Made by a program: the position numbers and the translations under genes
Assembly (NCBI GenBank): GCA_035236585.1
Contig: CP141127.1
Coordinates: forward strand, 75,373,495 to 75,437,494
Reading direction: 5' to 3'
DNA length: 64,000 bases
From: Warburgia ugandensis
Taxonomy: Eukaryota > Streptophyta > Magnoliopsida > Canellales > Canellaceae
The notes under the pieces: model-generated
Databases searched by the model: none
Seen by the model: only the letters and a program-made list of their open reading frames with translations
Told to the model about the DNA's origin: nothing
Shown: positions 11,720 to 24,222 of the stretch, piece by piece
Layout of the letters: each line of letters opens with the position of its first letter
Position numbering within the stretch: the stretch's first letter is position 1

Positions 11720-13560
11720 CGTTGATGATCAATTTGAAGCATTAAAGAAGTACAAAATAAATGCATCAAATACAATAGAAAATGCATGATAAAAGCGCAT
11801 ATTCAAGCAACATTTTGCATGCCTTGTTGAATGAAACATCAAAATAAAAGACATAGGTCTTCTCAAACTCAATAGAGGCTATCTAGAATGATCATAATCA
11901 AGCATTTACAAGAATTAAAGAAGCACACAATCAGCATCATATACAGTAGAAAATGCACGATAAAAATGCTTATTCAAGCAACATTTTGCATGCCATGTTG
12001 AATGAAACATCAAAATCTAAGACATGGGTCTTCTTAAACTCAATGAAGGCTATCTAAAAGAATCATAATCAAGCATTTAGAAGCATTAAAGAAGCACAAA
12101 ATCAGCAATATATATAGTAGAAAATGCATGATAAAAATGTATATCCAAGCAACATTTTGCATGCCTTGTTGAATGAAACATCAAAATCTAAGACATTTGT
12201 CTTCTTAAAGTTAATGGAGGCTGTCTAGAATAACCATAATCAAGCATTTACGAGTATTAAAGGAGCACAAAAGTAGCATCATATACAATAGAAAACACAT
12301 ATTCAAGCAACATTTTGCGTGCCTTGTTGAATGAAATATCAAAATCTAAGACATGGGTCTTCTTAAAATCAATGGAGGCTATCTATAATGATCATAATCA
12401 AGCATTAAAGAAGCACAAAAATAACAACATATACAATAGAAAATAGATAGTAAAACACATATTCAAGCAACATTTTGCATGCCTTGCTGAATGAGACATC
12501 AAAATCTAAGACATGGGTCTTCTTAAACTCAATAGAAGCTATCTAGAATAATCCTAATGAAGCATTTAGAAGAATTAAAGAAGCACAAAATCAGCATCAT
12601 ATACAATAGAAAATACATGTTGAAAATGCATATTCAAGCAACATTTTGTATGCCTTGTTGAATGAAACATCAAAATCTAAGACGTGGTTTCTTCTTAAAC
12701 TCAATGGAGGCTATCTAAAATAATCATAATCAAGAATTTAGAAGCATTAAAGAAGCATAAAATCAGCAACATATATAGTATAAAACGCATGGTAAAAATG
12801 TATATTCAAGCAACATTTTGCATGCCTTGTTGAATGAAACATAAAAAATCTAAGACATGGTTCTTCTTAAACTCAATAAAGGCTATCTAGAATGATCATA
12901 ATCAAGCATTTACAAGTATTAAAGAAGCACAAAAAAGCATCATATATAGTAGAAAACTCATATTCAAGCAGCATTTTGCATGCCTTGTTGAATGAAACAT
13001 CAAAATCTAAGGCATGAGTCTTCTTAAACTCAATGGAGGCTATCTAGAATGATCATAATCAAGATTTTATAAGCATTATAGAAGCACAAAATTAGCAACA
13101 TATATGGTAGAAAACACATAGTAAAAATGCATATTCAAGAGACATTTTGCATGCCTTATTGAATGAAACATCCAAATCTAAGACTTGGGTATTCTTAAAC
13201 TCAGTGAAGGTTATCTAGAGGGACCATAATTAAGCATTTACAAGCATTAAAGAAGTACAAAAATTGCATCATATACAATAGAAAATGCATGATAAAAATG
13301 CATATTCAAGCAACAGTTTGAATGCCTTGTTAAATGAAACATCAAAATCTAAGAAATGGGTCTTCTTAAACTCAATGGAGGCTATCTCAAATGATTGCAA
13401 TCAAGCATTATAGAAGAAGAAAATCAGCAACATATACGGTAAAAAAAGCACAGTCATGTTGAATGAAATATCAAAATCTAAGACATGGGTTTCCTTAAAC
13501 TCAATGGAGGCTATCTAAAATGATCATAATCAATCATTTACAAGCACCAAAGAAGCACAA
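11720..13560. repeat. Tandem array, about 11 monomers of 171 or 158 bp, inside the CACTA element
   Basis: The marker GCCTTGTTGAATGAAAC (and variants) falls at 11821, 11992, 12163, 12321, 12481, 12652, 12824, 12982, 13153, 13324 and about 13453. Spacings are 171, 171, 158, 160, 171, 172, 158, 171, 171 and 129 bp. Each monomer contains TCAAGCAACATTTTGCATG, then AATCTAAGACATGGGTCTTC, then AACTCAATGGAGGCTATCT, then GATCATAATCAAGCATTT, then GAAGCACAAAATCAGCAACA. Monomers appear roughly 85-95 percent alike by eye. No coding frame runs through it. It lies between the TNPA and TNPD pseudogenes. Confidence 0.93.
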
Positions 13561-13975
13561 AATCAAGAAATGAGAGAGATCCAACCTAATGAGAGAAAAC
13601 TAATCCTCTTTCTTGTTCTTCTCTTTGAGGGTTTTAGGTTTGAAAAATTCCAATCGGGTGTGGGGAGGGGTTTTGAAAATTTTATATGGTGGGGGCCGGG
13701 GCGGGGTGGGGGGTGGCTTGATTTCTCTCCTCTCTGCTTCTTCTTCTTCCCTCTTTCTCTCCTTCTCTCTCTTTCTCCTCTCCTCTTTTTCCTATTATCC
13801 TTTAGGGTCATGGGTTTCAAAAATTCGAATGGGGGGGCATGATTTCTTTCCTCCTCCTTTCTCCTTCCTCTTTCTCTCCTTCTATCTCTTTATCCTCTCC
13901 TCCTCCTCTTCTTCTCCTAAAGGGTTTTGGGGTTTGAAATTTTTGAATGGGGGAGAAGGGGGCTGGTGATATTAG
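13561..13975. repeat. Imperfect triplicated block with long polypyrimidine tracts
   Basis: Three related blocks each contain a GGGTTTTAGGTTTGAAAAATTC-like phrase (near 13630, 13803 and 13920), with a G-rich run. Polypyrimidine tracts (about 13718-13800 and 13845-13918) separate them. The G-rich runs near 13690-13715 reach GGGGGCCGGGGCGGGG. ORFs called on either strand here are driven by composition. The block abuts the tandem array. Confidence 0.6.
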
Positions 13976-14282
13976 CAAGGAATATAGTGCAGTTTTTAAA
14001 AATCATCCCATATTTTTTTAAAAATATAGGATGATTTTTAAAAATAGTCCTATATTCACTTGTATACAGGATGGTTTTACGGAACCGTCCTTTATTCACT
14101 TGAATGTAGGATGGTTGTTTAAAATTGTCCTTTATTCAAATTAATAAAGGATGATTTTAATAAAATCATCCTATATTTTGATGAATATAGGATGGTTATT
14201 TAAAAAATTTCTTATATTTTAATAATTATATAAGACAAGTTTTAAAGAACCATTCTATATTAATGGTCACTTTGCTTGCGAA
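13976..14282. repeat. Internal array of CACTA subterminal-type motifs
   Basis: Motifs such as ATAGGATGATTTTTAAAAAT, GGATGGTTTTACGGAACCGTCC and AAAGGATGATTTTAATAAAATCATCC recur in both orientations over 300 bp. They resemble the subterminal repeats at 2819-3330 but lie 11 kb inside the element, just downstream of TNPD. They could be the buried end of a second CACTA copy or internal binding sites. Confidence 0.6.
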
Positions 14283-17200
14283 ATGTTCCCCCACCTAATT
14301 TTTTGTTTGAATACTAAAGATGGTTTATTAATAACTGCCTTATATGAATTAAAGTACTTTTATAAGTTACTTGAACCCTTAAAATCTTTTAAAAACTTTG
14401 AAGTGCATAGGTCTCCTCATGATTTATTTCATTCACATTTAACCAATGTTTGGTATGACACGTGATGTGTAAACTTCAATTGATTAATTAAATCATTTTT
14501 CACACATCACATGATACAAATACATGCACTTTAATTTGTCCCCTCATATACAATGAGATTCCACCCACGCATCCTTCTCACTAGCATCACACACATAATC
14601 CATCTCACTTTCCCCTATTAGATCGATTAATGGCATTGTTGTAATGATTGAAGGATAATCAATTGTCGTGTCACCTAGATCATCTTCATCATAAAAGTCC
14701 CTTGGAGAGGCTGATAAAATAATTGACCATCTCACATCATGTCCGTCTTGTACATAAAATAGAAAGTTTTGCTTGATATGCTAAAATAAACTGGTCATTT
14801 TGATAGCCAATCTTATTGAGGTCAATCAATGCCAAAAAGAGGACATTGGTTCTTATGCTATCTTTGTTGTGTTCCACCCAATCATACTTAAACACAACTG
14901 CAGTTCTACATGTATAATCCAGCTCTCATATCTTGCATATAACCCCATAATAAGTATTGTTAGCTACAATTGGATTGTTATCCTTTGAACTTGAAAACAA
15001 AGTGGCTTTAGCAACTAAGCTAATACCACTACCTTGTTGTGCTCTTAACTTTTGACAGTCTTTTATGTGAAAGCGATAACCATTAATGGCATATCCAGAA
15101 TATTTTATTACTTTTGGTCGAGGTCCCATTACCATCCAACCCAAGCATTCAAAAATATTATAACCTGGAACATCTCGCTGATCTAAAACTTGTATGCAAT
15201 AATATATCAATTAAAATAATTAATTAATTCATACATGCATATAGTATATAGTATATAGTATATATATTATACAAATTAATTAATTAATTCATCATGGCGC
15301 ACCACTTAATTTAATTAAATACCTTCTCATGAAGCTGAATCATGAAGCAATGACAATGCTCATCTTATAGCCACTTCTCTTCTCGTGCATCTATTAGATA
15401 CCTCTCTTTTAGGAAGTCCATGTGCATACTACACAATGATCAAGGATGAAAATTATATAACATGCTTGATGTTAAACTTCAATAACATCAATGATTGAAC
15501 TAATTAATGTTAAAGAAAGTAGCAAGGAGACAAAATTAATTACATACTCAGTGTATGGTGGAACTTCATCAATATTAATATTCCACAAGATGTAAAGGTG
15601 TTCCTACACCCGTTCCTTATGATCAACGGTTGACACATGACCACTGGATAGAGGTTCACCACTCTTAGATCAATTAATGTACCTAAATGTTTCTATCTTG
15701 GTATTCCAATAGCATTCACTCCTGATAAATACTCAATGCAAAACTCGACAGTTTCTTCTGCAATGTAACATTCAACAATACACCTCTCTAGCCTATTATG
15801 ATTTCGTACATACCCTTTTAACACCTTCATGTACCTTTCAAATGGGTACATCCATGACAAATAAATAGGTCCACACAACCTAACTTCATCAATGAGGTGC
15901 ACTATTAAGTGTACCACAATATCAAAGAAGGATGGTGGAAAGCTTGCCTCAAGCTCACATAAGGTTGTCACTAAGTGCTCCTGGATTTCTTATAATTTAG
16001 AAGTATCCACCACCTTCTTGCACAAAGCATTAAAGAAGTAGCAGAATTTAGTAATAGATCCTCTCACTTTATCTGGCAGCACTAAACGTATTGCTACAGG
16101 AAGAAGTTATTATATCAATGAATGACAATCATGAGACTTCATCCCCAATAGTTTCAGCTCTTCCATGGAGACAATGTTTCTAAAGCTTGAAGGGTACCTA
16201 TCTGGAACTTTGATATTTGATAGGATTTTGCACACTATTATTCTCTCCTCTTGGCTAAGCATATAATTTGTTTTAGGCAAGTATGTTCCTCAACTGCCCC
16301 TATCTTGTGGATGCAACCTTCTCTTCCAACCCATTGTCATGAGATCCATTCATGCGGCAAGTCCATCTTTTGTTTTTCTCAGCATGTCAAGTAAGGTACA
16401 AGTCAAGATTTTATAGACATTCTTCTCAATTTACATGACATTAAGCACATGCAGTATGTGTAGGGATTTCCAATACCCAAGTTCAAAGATTATTGACTTC
16501 TTCCAATAGCTTCTAGAGTTGCTTTCATTTGTACATGAAGTTGCCTTCTTCTTCTTCCGCCATGATACATTAAGGGTCTCAACTTGTTCCAACAGTTTTC
16601 ATCTAGTCAACCTCTTTAGAGGTCTCCTAGTCTCCACACTATCTTCAAATTCTCCCTTTTTAAAACGATATGGATGGTTTTTATGCAACCATCTTTTGTG
16701 GCCTAGGAATGCCATCTTCCTACCATGTTGAAGTCATGTGGCACAGGTTTGGTCACTACAAATAGAACAGGCATTGGATCACTTCACTGTGCATCCAACC
16801 AAATTATCGTATGCAAGAAAGTTGCTTATTGCCCATAGTAGTATAGCCTTAAGGGTGAATGTCTTTTTCTTGTATGCATTGTAAGCTTCAACCCCTACTT
16901 CCCACAATGTCCTAAGGTCATTGATCAATGGAGCCAAGTATATGTTGATGTTATTCCCAGATTGCTTAGGACCCAATATTAACATAGTTAACATCATGAA
17001 CTTCCTCTTTATGCACAACAAATGAAAAGTTGTAAAACTATTATAATAGGCCAACAACTATACCTGCTACTCACAAAACCATGAGGATTAATACCATCTG
17101 AAGATATTGCAAGTCGTAGGTTCCTAGGTTCATCTCCAAAATCAGGTTATATGAAGTCTACAAGCTTCCTTGCAGGGCTATCTGCTGGATAGAATAAATA

Positions 17201-17765
17201 GTTATCACCCACTCTCTTCTTAGCATGCCATGCTAGTTTCTTTGTTGTTTCTTTAATACAAAACATTCTTTGAAATCTTAGAATGAGGGAAAAATACCAT
17301 AGGACCTTCGTAAGGATATCTTTCACTTGCCGATCACTTGAATTCTTTCTCTACTTCCCTCTTGAATGTCCATAACCTGGACATATAAATTTATCTGTGC
17401 TCCTTTCTGTACAAGATACAGTCATTGGGATAAGCCTGTATCTTTTCATATTTTAAGCCTAGTGTAGCCAAGGTTTTCTTTGCCTCCCATGTCGACTTAA
17501 CTAATTTTTTCTCCTTGGGCACTACTTCCTAAAGTGGCTTCTTTTTCATATACATATGTAGCCCTTATTGAAGCACAAATGTTCTCTTAATTCACCAACA
17601 ATAATCTTTTTTAGGTTTCCACATCTTGAGCATGGACATTGAATTCGATTACAATCACCACCTGCCCCAAGTGCAAACTCTATGAACTCTTCTATTCCCT
17701 CTTCATATTCCCTTAATGATTTCCTGCATGCATCCAAGCATATTTGTTCATTTTGTCCAAAAGTG
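14283..17765 (-). pseudogene. TNPD-type CACTA transposase (Transpos_assoc, Tnp2, DUF4218, DUF4216 order), decayed
   Basis: Reading leftward: 17737-17546 encodes a transposase-associated domain (CPCSRCGNLKK, then REHLCFNKGY). About 17400-17060 gives readable pieces of the Tnp2 region (WHAKKRVGDNYLFYPADS; EPRNLRLAISSDGINPHGF). 17057-16779 continues it (ILGPKQSGNNINIYLAPLI, LWEVGVEAYNAYKKKTF). 15971-15693 is a clear DUF4218 piece (GPIYLSWMYPFERYMKVLKG, RCIVECYIAEETVEF). 15210-14926 is DUF4216. 14735-14544 is the C-terminal end. The domain order is that of plant CACTA TNPD, the catalytic transposase. Stops and frame changes between domains make it non-functional. Introns were not resolved. Confidence 0.85.
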
Positions 17766-17830
17766 CAAAGACTTTCTAGACATGAAAAGATTATAATAAC
17801 AATAGGTTAGACATTTCAACAAATACTTGG

Positions 17831-17854
17831 TGTGTGTGTGTGTGTGTGTGTGTG
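17831..17854. repeat. (TG)12 microsatellite
   Basis: Uninterrupted TG repeat just upstream of TNPD within the CACTA element. Confidence 0.95.
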
Positions 17855-17951
17855 TATAATGTACATAGTTAACATATATATATTTAAAAAAATATTAGAG
17901 ACATTGAATATAACTAGGATTAGAAATAGTAAGAATGAAGAAAAAGCATGA

Positions 17952-20787
17952 CTAATTGTAATGACTCAAAATTTTCAATATTATTACATCACTTTTATAA
18001 CCACGCTCAATCATGATGGCTTCCATGTGCTAATTAGTTATAGCTTGTTTATTTTGGAGATTAATAGATATTTAATCATATTAATAGGTGATTGGATGTT
18101 TTATTTTAATTAACCTATGAAACAAATGAAATTTTGAGAAATATCTATAGCATTAGATTCTAAACTCAAAATGGAATCCAACGCCTCCAAGAACGCTAAA
18201 AATGAAGTTCGTATGACCAAGTTATGAGCTTTTAAAGATGGAGGGCATTTTTGTAAATTGAATTCAAAATAATAAGGACTGAAAACACTGGGGGTCATTT
18301 TGATAACGAAACCCCCCTCCATTGTCGTCTTCTTCCTCAAACCAATCAGCGCGCTTGCACCGCCTCTGCAGTGCGGCACATCAAAGAATGGCGGCACCGC
18401 CTCCTGCACCTATAAATTTCCTCTCCTCCTCCTTCCAATGCATCTTCCTCGTCTTCTTCTCTGCAATTTACAGCGTTTAGGGTTTGGGCGACACAGAGAA
18501 AATGCGAAATCTCTGCCTCTTCCACCACCTAGGTACCCCCATCTTCTTCCCTCTCTTCTCTCCTCTTTCCTCCCCAACATTTTCCATTAGATCCATGCCG
18601 GATCTGGTCTCACCAACCGACAAATTGCTGATGAGACCAAAATCGGTGGATCATCTTCAGATCCACTTCTTGGGCAGCCTGGATGCGAGATCTGAGCTGC
18701 CCAATGTCTTCATGGGACCCCAAAACCTCAAAAAACTTAGGACAGTCTAAGCATCGGGACATCCTAGGCGTTGATCTGGGATTGGGAGGGTTGGACGATC
18801 CATATCAGGCCTCCCCATCCCAGTCGACTGTGATGTGCACCTAGGACGCAGTGCATAAAGCGCTCCTAGAACATGCCTCCTGGGACAGCCTTTGGGCATG
18901 CGTACGCATGCGAGTGCGGTCTCGGTTCAACCAGGACACACATGCATCTTGGGAATCGTGATGCACGGGCCCTATGTAGATAAATTTGGTTTGCCCGTTG
19001 ATGTACGACACTAAAAATGCAATTAAGGAGGATATATAACTCCGATTGACAATTCGAAAGAATCGTTATGTTTGTATTGACGACTCAAACCTAATAATAC
19101 CATAAAAGTTAGGATCAAAGGACTATGTTACATGAAGATAGCCTAAAAACCATATAAATCTCATAGATCAGCAAGATCAAAGTTGATCAAATCTCATGAT
19201 TGATCCATTAGATATATTATGAGATCAATATACCTAGATCAACCCTAAATTACATAAATCAATCACTAGAAATTCATAAATAAAAAATCTATAACCTATA
19301 GAATAGATCTAGCCGTTGATCTGTAAAATAGGAAATAATATTTGATTTTTATTTCCAAATAATATGCAGGACTTCACAAAGGTGATCTAGAGCTCGAATT
19401 GAAGAGAAATGCAATCCAAGGGACAAAGAGGTAGGTAGTCTGATACTACCAAGTTTTCAAATACATTCCAAACCCTAAGTGATTTACTTGACTTTATTAC
19501 CGTATTTAGTATGCTTTTTGAGATATGATGTTCTTATACAAGCATGTGAAATTGTCTTCATGATTTATGGCCTTGAATGCGATTACTGGTAACATATTTT
19601 ATGCATTGCTCGCATGTTTTGAAAATAATTGCATAAATTGCCTGATTTGCGATGATTGAGATTTGGATTATTTATATATGCTTTTTTGGGCTATTGAGCC
19701 TGGTGGTCACTATGCTGAGAGGTTGTTTATATACAGGGTTGGCCTCCCGGCCTCTAACCACCAAAGGTGGATGGTATTGCTGCCAAAATGACATTGTCCC
19801 TTCCTCGACTACTATGGTAAACAGGGACAATCATTGGATGTGTTCACGGCACCCTTTCAAGGACATATCCATAGTCTCCTTGGAGGGCTATGGTGGGTGG
19901 TCTCTAGATACCAGAGACACACTATTCTAGCTGATCATAAGCATAGTTGGACCTATGATTTCAATTTTATCGATACACATATAGCATTGAAATGGTCGTA
20001 TACGAGTACTCGTAACCAGTTGGCTTGATGTGTTCGCCAACCCATCGGCTTAACGTGTTTGCGAGAGATCCTTGAGCATGATATCTATAGTGATGCTATC
20101 ACCTGCTTTGACTGATTACTATTTTAAGAATTTCATGATGATGATTAGTTTAGATTCATTATATGATTTTCATGATAGTTATATCGTTGATTTCTAGATT
20201 TCGATAAAAGCTCTCATGATTGAAAATGTGCAAACAAGCTTATGATTCATGTATAAAAATGTATGTTCACATAAAGAGAAAATTGCATGATGTTTCACAA
20301 GGAAAGCCTCTTTTGAAACCATGTATGTTGCATGCCATGTTTTCAAAATAATAGTAGTATCAAATCACCTACTGAGTATGAGGAATACTCACTTAAATAT
20401 ATTATTTTTACAGATTAGCTCCCCACAGGATTAGAAGAAGCATCAGAAAATGTTAGTGCTACAATCAAGAGAATAAAGAGAAGACAAGTATAAATGTAAG
20501 TATATGATCTACCTTTTGGACATGTATATGTAATTATTACAGTTGGGTTGTGAGCTGTGACTGGATAGACCTGGGGATTATATACGATTGTCTTACTTTT
20601 TCAAAACTACTTTGTTCGTCTTGAAAGCAAATGACACTCGGGGTTTTCAAAATGAATTTAAAATAAAAGAATTTTTCGCTGCATTGCATTGATTTTCTAA
20701 AAGTGTTTTCAAATAGGGATCGATCCCGCATTAGGAATTAGTTTTGCATACAAAAATGCATGTGAAAACCCAGGTCATCACACTAAT
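17952..20787 (+). mobile_element. Solo LTR of a Ty3/gypsy element, 2826 bp, with target duplications
   Basis: The LTR spans 17957-20782, starting TGTAATGACTCA and ending AGGTCATCACA. The 5-bp duplication CTAAT occurs at 17952-17956 and 20783-20787. No interior remains, so it is a solo LTR. TATAAATT at 18411 is followed by a C/T-rich leader, a likely core promoter. The 3' part (about 20520-20782) matches, in reverse complement, the LTR at 38154-39612. The block near 19735-19900 (GGCCTCCCGGCCTCTAACCACC and onward) matches the LTR at 63700 and, inverted, the LTRs at 29550 and 32450. It inserted into the CACTA element upstream of TNPD. ORFs called within it are not genes. Confidence 0.85.
18411..18417 (+). 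promoter_or_regulatory. Putative LTR TATA box
   Basis: TATAAAT within CACCTATAAATTTCC, followed by a pyrimidine-rich leader. It sits about 455 bp from the LTR start. Confidence 0.5.
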
Positions 20788-21009
20788 CCATGCATATAAA
20801 TGTTCACACTGATCCACACATATGTGTGTGTATCACACAAATGCAAGAAGAAAATTAAAATGAATTTTATAACCCTAAACATCAAATAAAGTAAACATAA
20901 TAAAATAGTACAAGAACGAATACTACCAAACAATCAAAATACAAGTTTGAGACAAAATGCTTCTAAATCCAACCCATTATTCAAGTTTTCATCAAAGAAA
21001 CTGAGAGTC
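20788..21009 (-). other. Short CACTA interior segment between solo LTR and LINE
   Basis: About 220 bp of AT-rich sequence with a small repeat of CACACATATGTGTGTG. No gene is seen. It is what remains of the CACTA sequence between two insertions. Confidence 0.5.
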
Positions 21010-21025
21010 AATTCAACTTTAACTT

Positions 21026-21027
<2 letters not shown>

Positions 21028-21056
<29 letters not shown>
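21028..21056 (-). repeat. (TGA)n tail of the LINE
   Basis: On the + strand (CAT)n, about nine and a half units, directly against the 18-bp target duplication. It marks the 3' end of the LINE and the reverse transcription start. Confidence 0.9.
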
Positions 21057-21070
21057 AGACCTTATCCCAA

Positions 21071-23991
21071 TTAGGGGTCGGCCACATGAATCTTATTCCT
21101 CCATTCCACTCTATTAAATACCATGGCTTCATTTAGTCCCAAAGTTTTTAAATCTTTCCTCACCACTTCTATCCACGTTCTTTTGGGCCTTCCCCTTGCC
21201 CTTTTAGAACCTTCAACTTGTATTGCCTCACTCCTTCTAACTGGTGCCGTTGTTGGCCTCCTTTGAACATGTCCAAACCATCTAAGTCTAATCTCCCTCA
21301 TCTTGTTACCTATTGGTGCTATCCCTAAATTTCTTCTAATATTTTCATTTCTAATTCTATCCTTTCTTGTCTTACCACTCATCCATCTCAACATCCTCAT
21401 TTACGCAGCTTTTCACTTATGAGTATGATGTTCCTTAACTTGCCCAACACTCGATCCATAGAGCATGGCCGCCTTATAGCCATCCTATAGAATTTTCCCT
21501 TTAGTTTGAGTGGCACCCGCCGATCACATAAAACCCCGATGCACATCTCCATTTGTTCCAACCCGCTTGGATTCTGTGGGTAACCTCCCTCTCAATCTCT
21601 CCACTCTCATGGATCAATGATCCTAAGTATCGGAAGTGGTCTCTCATGGGGACCTCTTAGTTATCAATCTTGATTTGGTGCTCCACTCCTACTCTCCTTG
21701 CTAAAATTACATTCCATATATTCTGTCTTAGTTCGGCCTAATTTTAAATCCTTTCGATTCTCTGCTTCTCTCCATAGCTCTAGCTTTATGTTGACACCCT
21801 CCCTTGTCTCATCAAGTAGGACTATATCATCTGCAAATAGCATGCACCAGGGAATCTCCTCATGCAGATGTTTTGTTAACTCATCCATAACTAATGTGAA
21901 AAGGTATGGACTTAATGCCGATCCTTGGTGCAATCCGACAAAGGACAGAAAATCACGAGTCCACGCCACTAGTGGTCTTAACATTTATTCTTGCTCCCTC
22001 ATACATATCTTTAATTATGTCTATATACCCATGAGAAACCCCTTTAACACCTAACACCCTCCATATTAACTCTCTAGGGACTCTATCATAAGCCTTTCTA
22101 AGTCAATAAAGACCATGTGTAGGTCTTTTCTCCTCTCCCTATATTTCTCTACTAATTGTCTTAGTAAGAAAATAGCTTCCATGGTAGACCTCCCAGGCAT
22201 GAAACCAAGCTGATCCTCCGATACACTTGTTTCATGTCGTAGCCTCTTCTCAATGACTCTTTCAAAAAGTGTCATGGTGTGGCTCATAAGTTTGATCCCT
22301 CGATAATTAGTGCAGCTCGAATGTCTCCTTTATTTCTTATAGATTGGTATAATAGAGCTTTTCCTCCACTCATCGAGCATTTTCTTTGATTTTATAATCT
22401 TGTTAAACAACTTGGTCAACCAAACTACCCCAATATCTCCCTTATGCTTCCTTACCTCTATTGGTATACCATCGTGCCCCATGGCCTTTCTGATTTCATC
22501 TTTCTCAAGGCCTCTTTTACTTCAAGCATTTTAATCCTACGTTCATATCTGATAATATCCGGTGTTATTTAGATTTATAGTATTTTCAATTCCTCTATTC
22601 TCGAGGCCATTGTCATTTAGCAATTTTGGAAGTAGATTTCCCACCTTTGTTTGATCTCAGCGTCTTTGACTAATACCCTTTGATCATCGCTTCTAATGCA
22701 CCTAACATGCTCTAAGTCCTTACGCTTCTGTTCTCTTACCTTTGCAAGTTTAAACACATCTTTCTCACCTTCTCTTGTTCCTAGTCTATTATAGAGCTCA
22801 TCATATGCTTTAAGTTTAGCCTCACTTACTATTCTCTTAGCAACGTTTTTAGCATTCTTATATTGTTCATAGTTTTCATTATTTCTAATCTTCTGCCATG
22901 CTTTAAAATGCATTCGTTTTTCTTTTAATAGCTTTTTACCTTTGTTTCATTCCACCACCATGTTTCCTTTGTTAATAGCCTTTTACCTTTAGATACTCCT
23001 AAGACATCTTTTTGCCACTTTCTTAATGGACTCACCATAGTATTCCACATGGTATTTACTGCTTCATAATTCCAATTTCCTTCTACCATCAACTTATTTT
23101 GAATGAGGTTATTTTCTCTCCTTTTAAGTTCCACCACTTAGTTTTTGGATGTGTATTAAGTTCAGTTCTTTTACTCCATCTTTTGATATGAATATCCATA
23201 ACCATTAACCTATGTTGTGAGGTTAAACTCTCACCGGGTATCACCTTACAATCCTTACATATAGATCGTTCATTATTCCTAAGTAGAAAAAAGTCTATTT
23301 GGCTTTTATGAAGTCCACTTTTAAAGGTTATTAAGTGTTCATCCCTCTTCTTAAAGAGTGTATTTTGCAATGGATAGGTTATATGACAAAGCAAAATCGA
23401 GGATATTCTCCCCCATCTCGTTTCGTTCACCTATATCATCATACCCTCCGTGTATTCTATCATATCCTTCCTTATCTTTTCCTACATGGCCATTTAAGTC
23501 TGCTCCTATAAATATTCCCTCAGTGTTGGGAATTTCTTGCATGACTCCCTCCATATCTTCCCAAAACCGTCTCTTAATTATATCTTGTAGCCCTACTTGT
23601 GGTGCATATGCACTTATAATATTTATAATCTGCTCTCCTAGAATCATTTTTATTATTATTATTCTATCTTGATTCTTTTAACGTCCACAACTTTATCCTT
23701 TAATTCCTTATCCACTATTATTCCTACGCCATTTCTATTATTTTCCTTTCCTATGTACCATAATTTATACCCATCTATTTCTCTAGCTTTAGCCCCTTTC
23801 CACTTGGTTTCTTGGATACAAGCGATGTTGACTCTCCTACGTTTTATCGTGTCTACTAACTCCAAACTCTTACCTGTCAATGTCCCTATGTTCCATGTAG
23901 CGATGCGAATCTTATGATTTGGAGATTCCCTATTTACTATCGCCTTTCTCGACCTCCATGGTATGAACCCATGTCCACTTTTCACGCACAC
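21071..23991 (-). pseudogene. LINE (RTE clade) endonuclease / reverse transcriptase, frameshifted
   Basis: Reading leftward: 23991-23659 gives the apurinic-type endonuclease start (RIATWNIGTLTGKSLELVDT, then CIQETKWKGAKA with the catalytic Asn and Glu contexts). 23647-23351 continues it (ISAYAPQVG; GADLNGHVG, carrying catalytic-type Asp and Asn). 23430-22617 is the linker. 22287-22066 begins the reverse transcriptase (FERVIEKRLRHETSVSEDQL; GFMPGRSTMEAIFLLRQL). 21984-21664 holds the catalytic FADD motif (MLFADDIVLLDETREG, codons at 21826-21837). 21400-21071 is the C-terminal region (RLRWFGHVQRRP; RARGRPKRTWIEVV). The pieces lie in all three minus frames, so several indels or stops inactivate the single ORF. 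It would have copied its own RNA at a nicked target. Confidence 0.9.
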
Positions 23992-23995
23992 AGGT

Positions 23996-24175
23996 TCTGA
24001 TGCAGCGCGTCGCTTCCGAGGGGACGCTCTAGTAGCCCTTGCCCATTTTTCACTACACCCGGGATCCGATGTAGCGCGTCGCTTCTGGGAGAACGCCCTA
24101 GCAACCCTTGCCTATTTTTCACCGCACCGGATCCGATGCAACGCGTCGCTTATGGGGAACGCCCTAGCTTGAGCG
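23996..24175 (-). repeat. GC-rich tandem repeat, about 68-bp unit, 2.6 copies, in the LINE 5' region
   Basis: Units begin near 23998, 24067 and 24134 and share GCAGCGCGTCGCTT, then GGGGAACGCCCTAG, then CCCTTGCC, then TTTTTCAC and GGATCCGATG. It is far more GC-rich than the rest of the window and sits just upstream of the endonuclease ORF start. Confidence 0.85.
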
Positions 24176-24222
24176 AATTTCAGATTTCGATTCATGTCAT
24201 GTTGGGGTTGCCATAGTTTTAA

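Noticed and set aside
11720-13560. Regular repeats considered as a CRISPR-like array
   Set aside because: Monomers are contiguous with no unique spacers, 171 bp long, and in a plant nuclear context; it is an ordinary tandem array.
13563-13969. Three overlapping ORFs on both strands
   Set aside because: They arise from polypyrimidine and G-rich repeats; the products are low-complexity and resemble no family.
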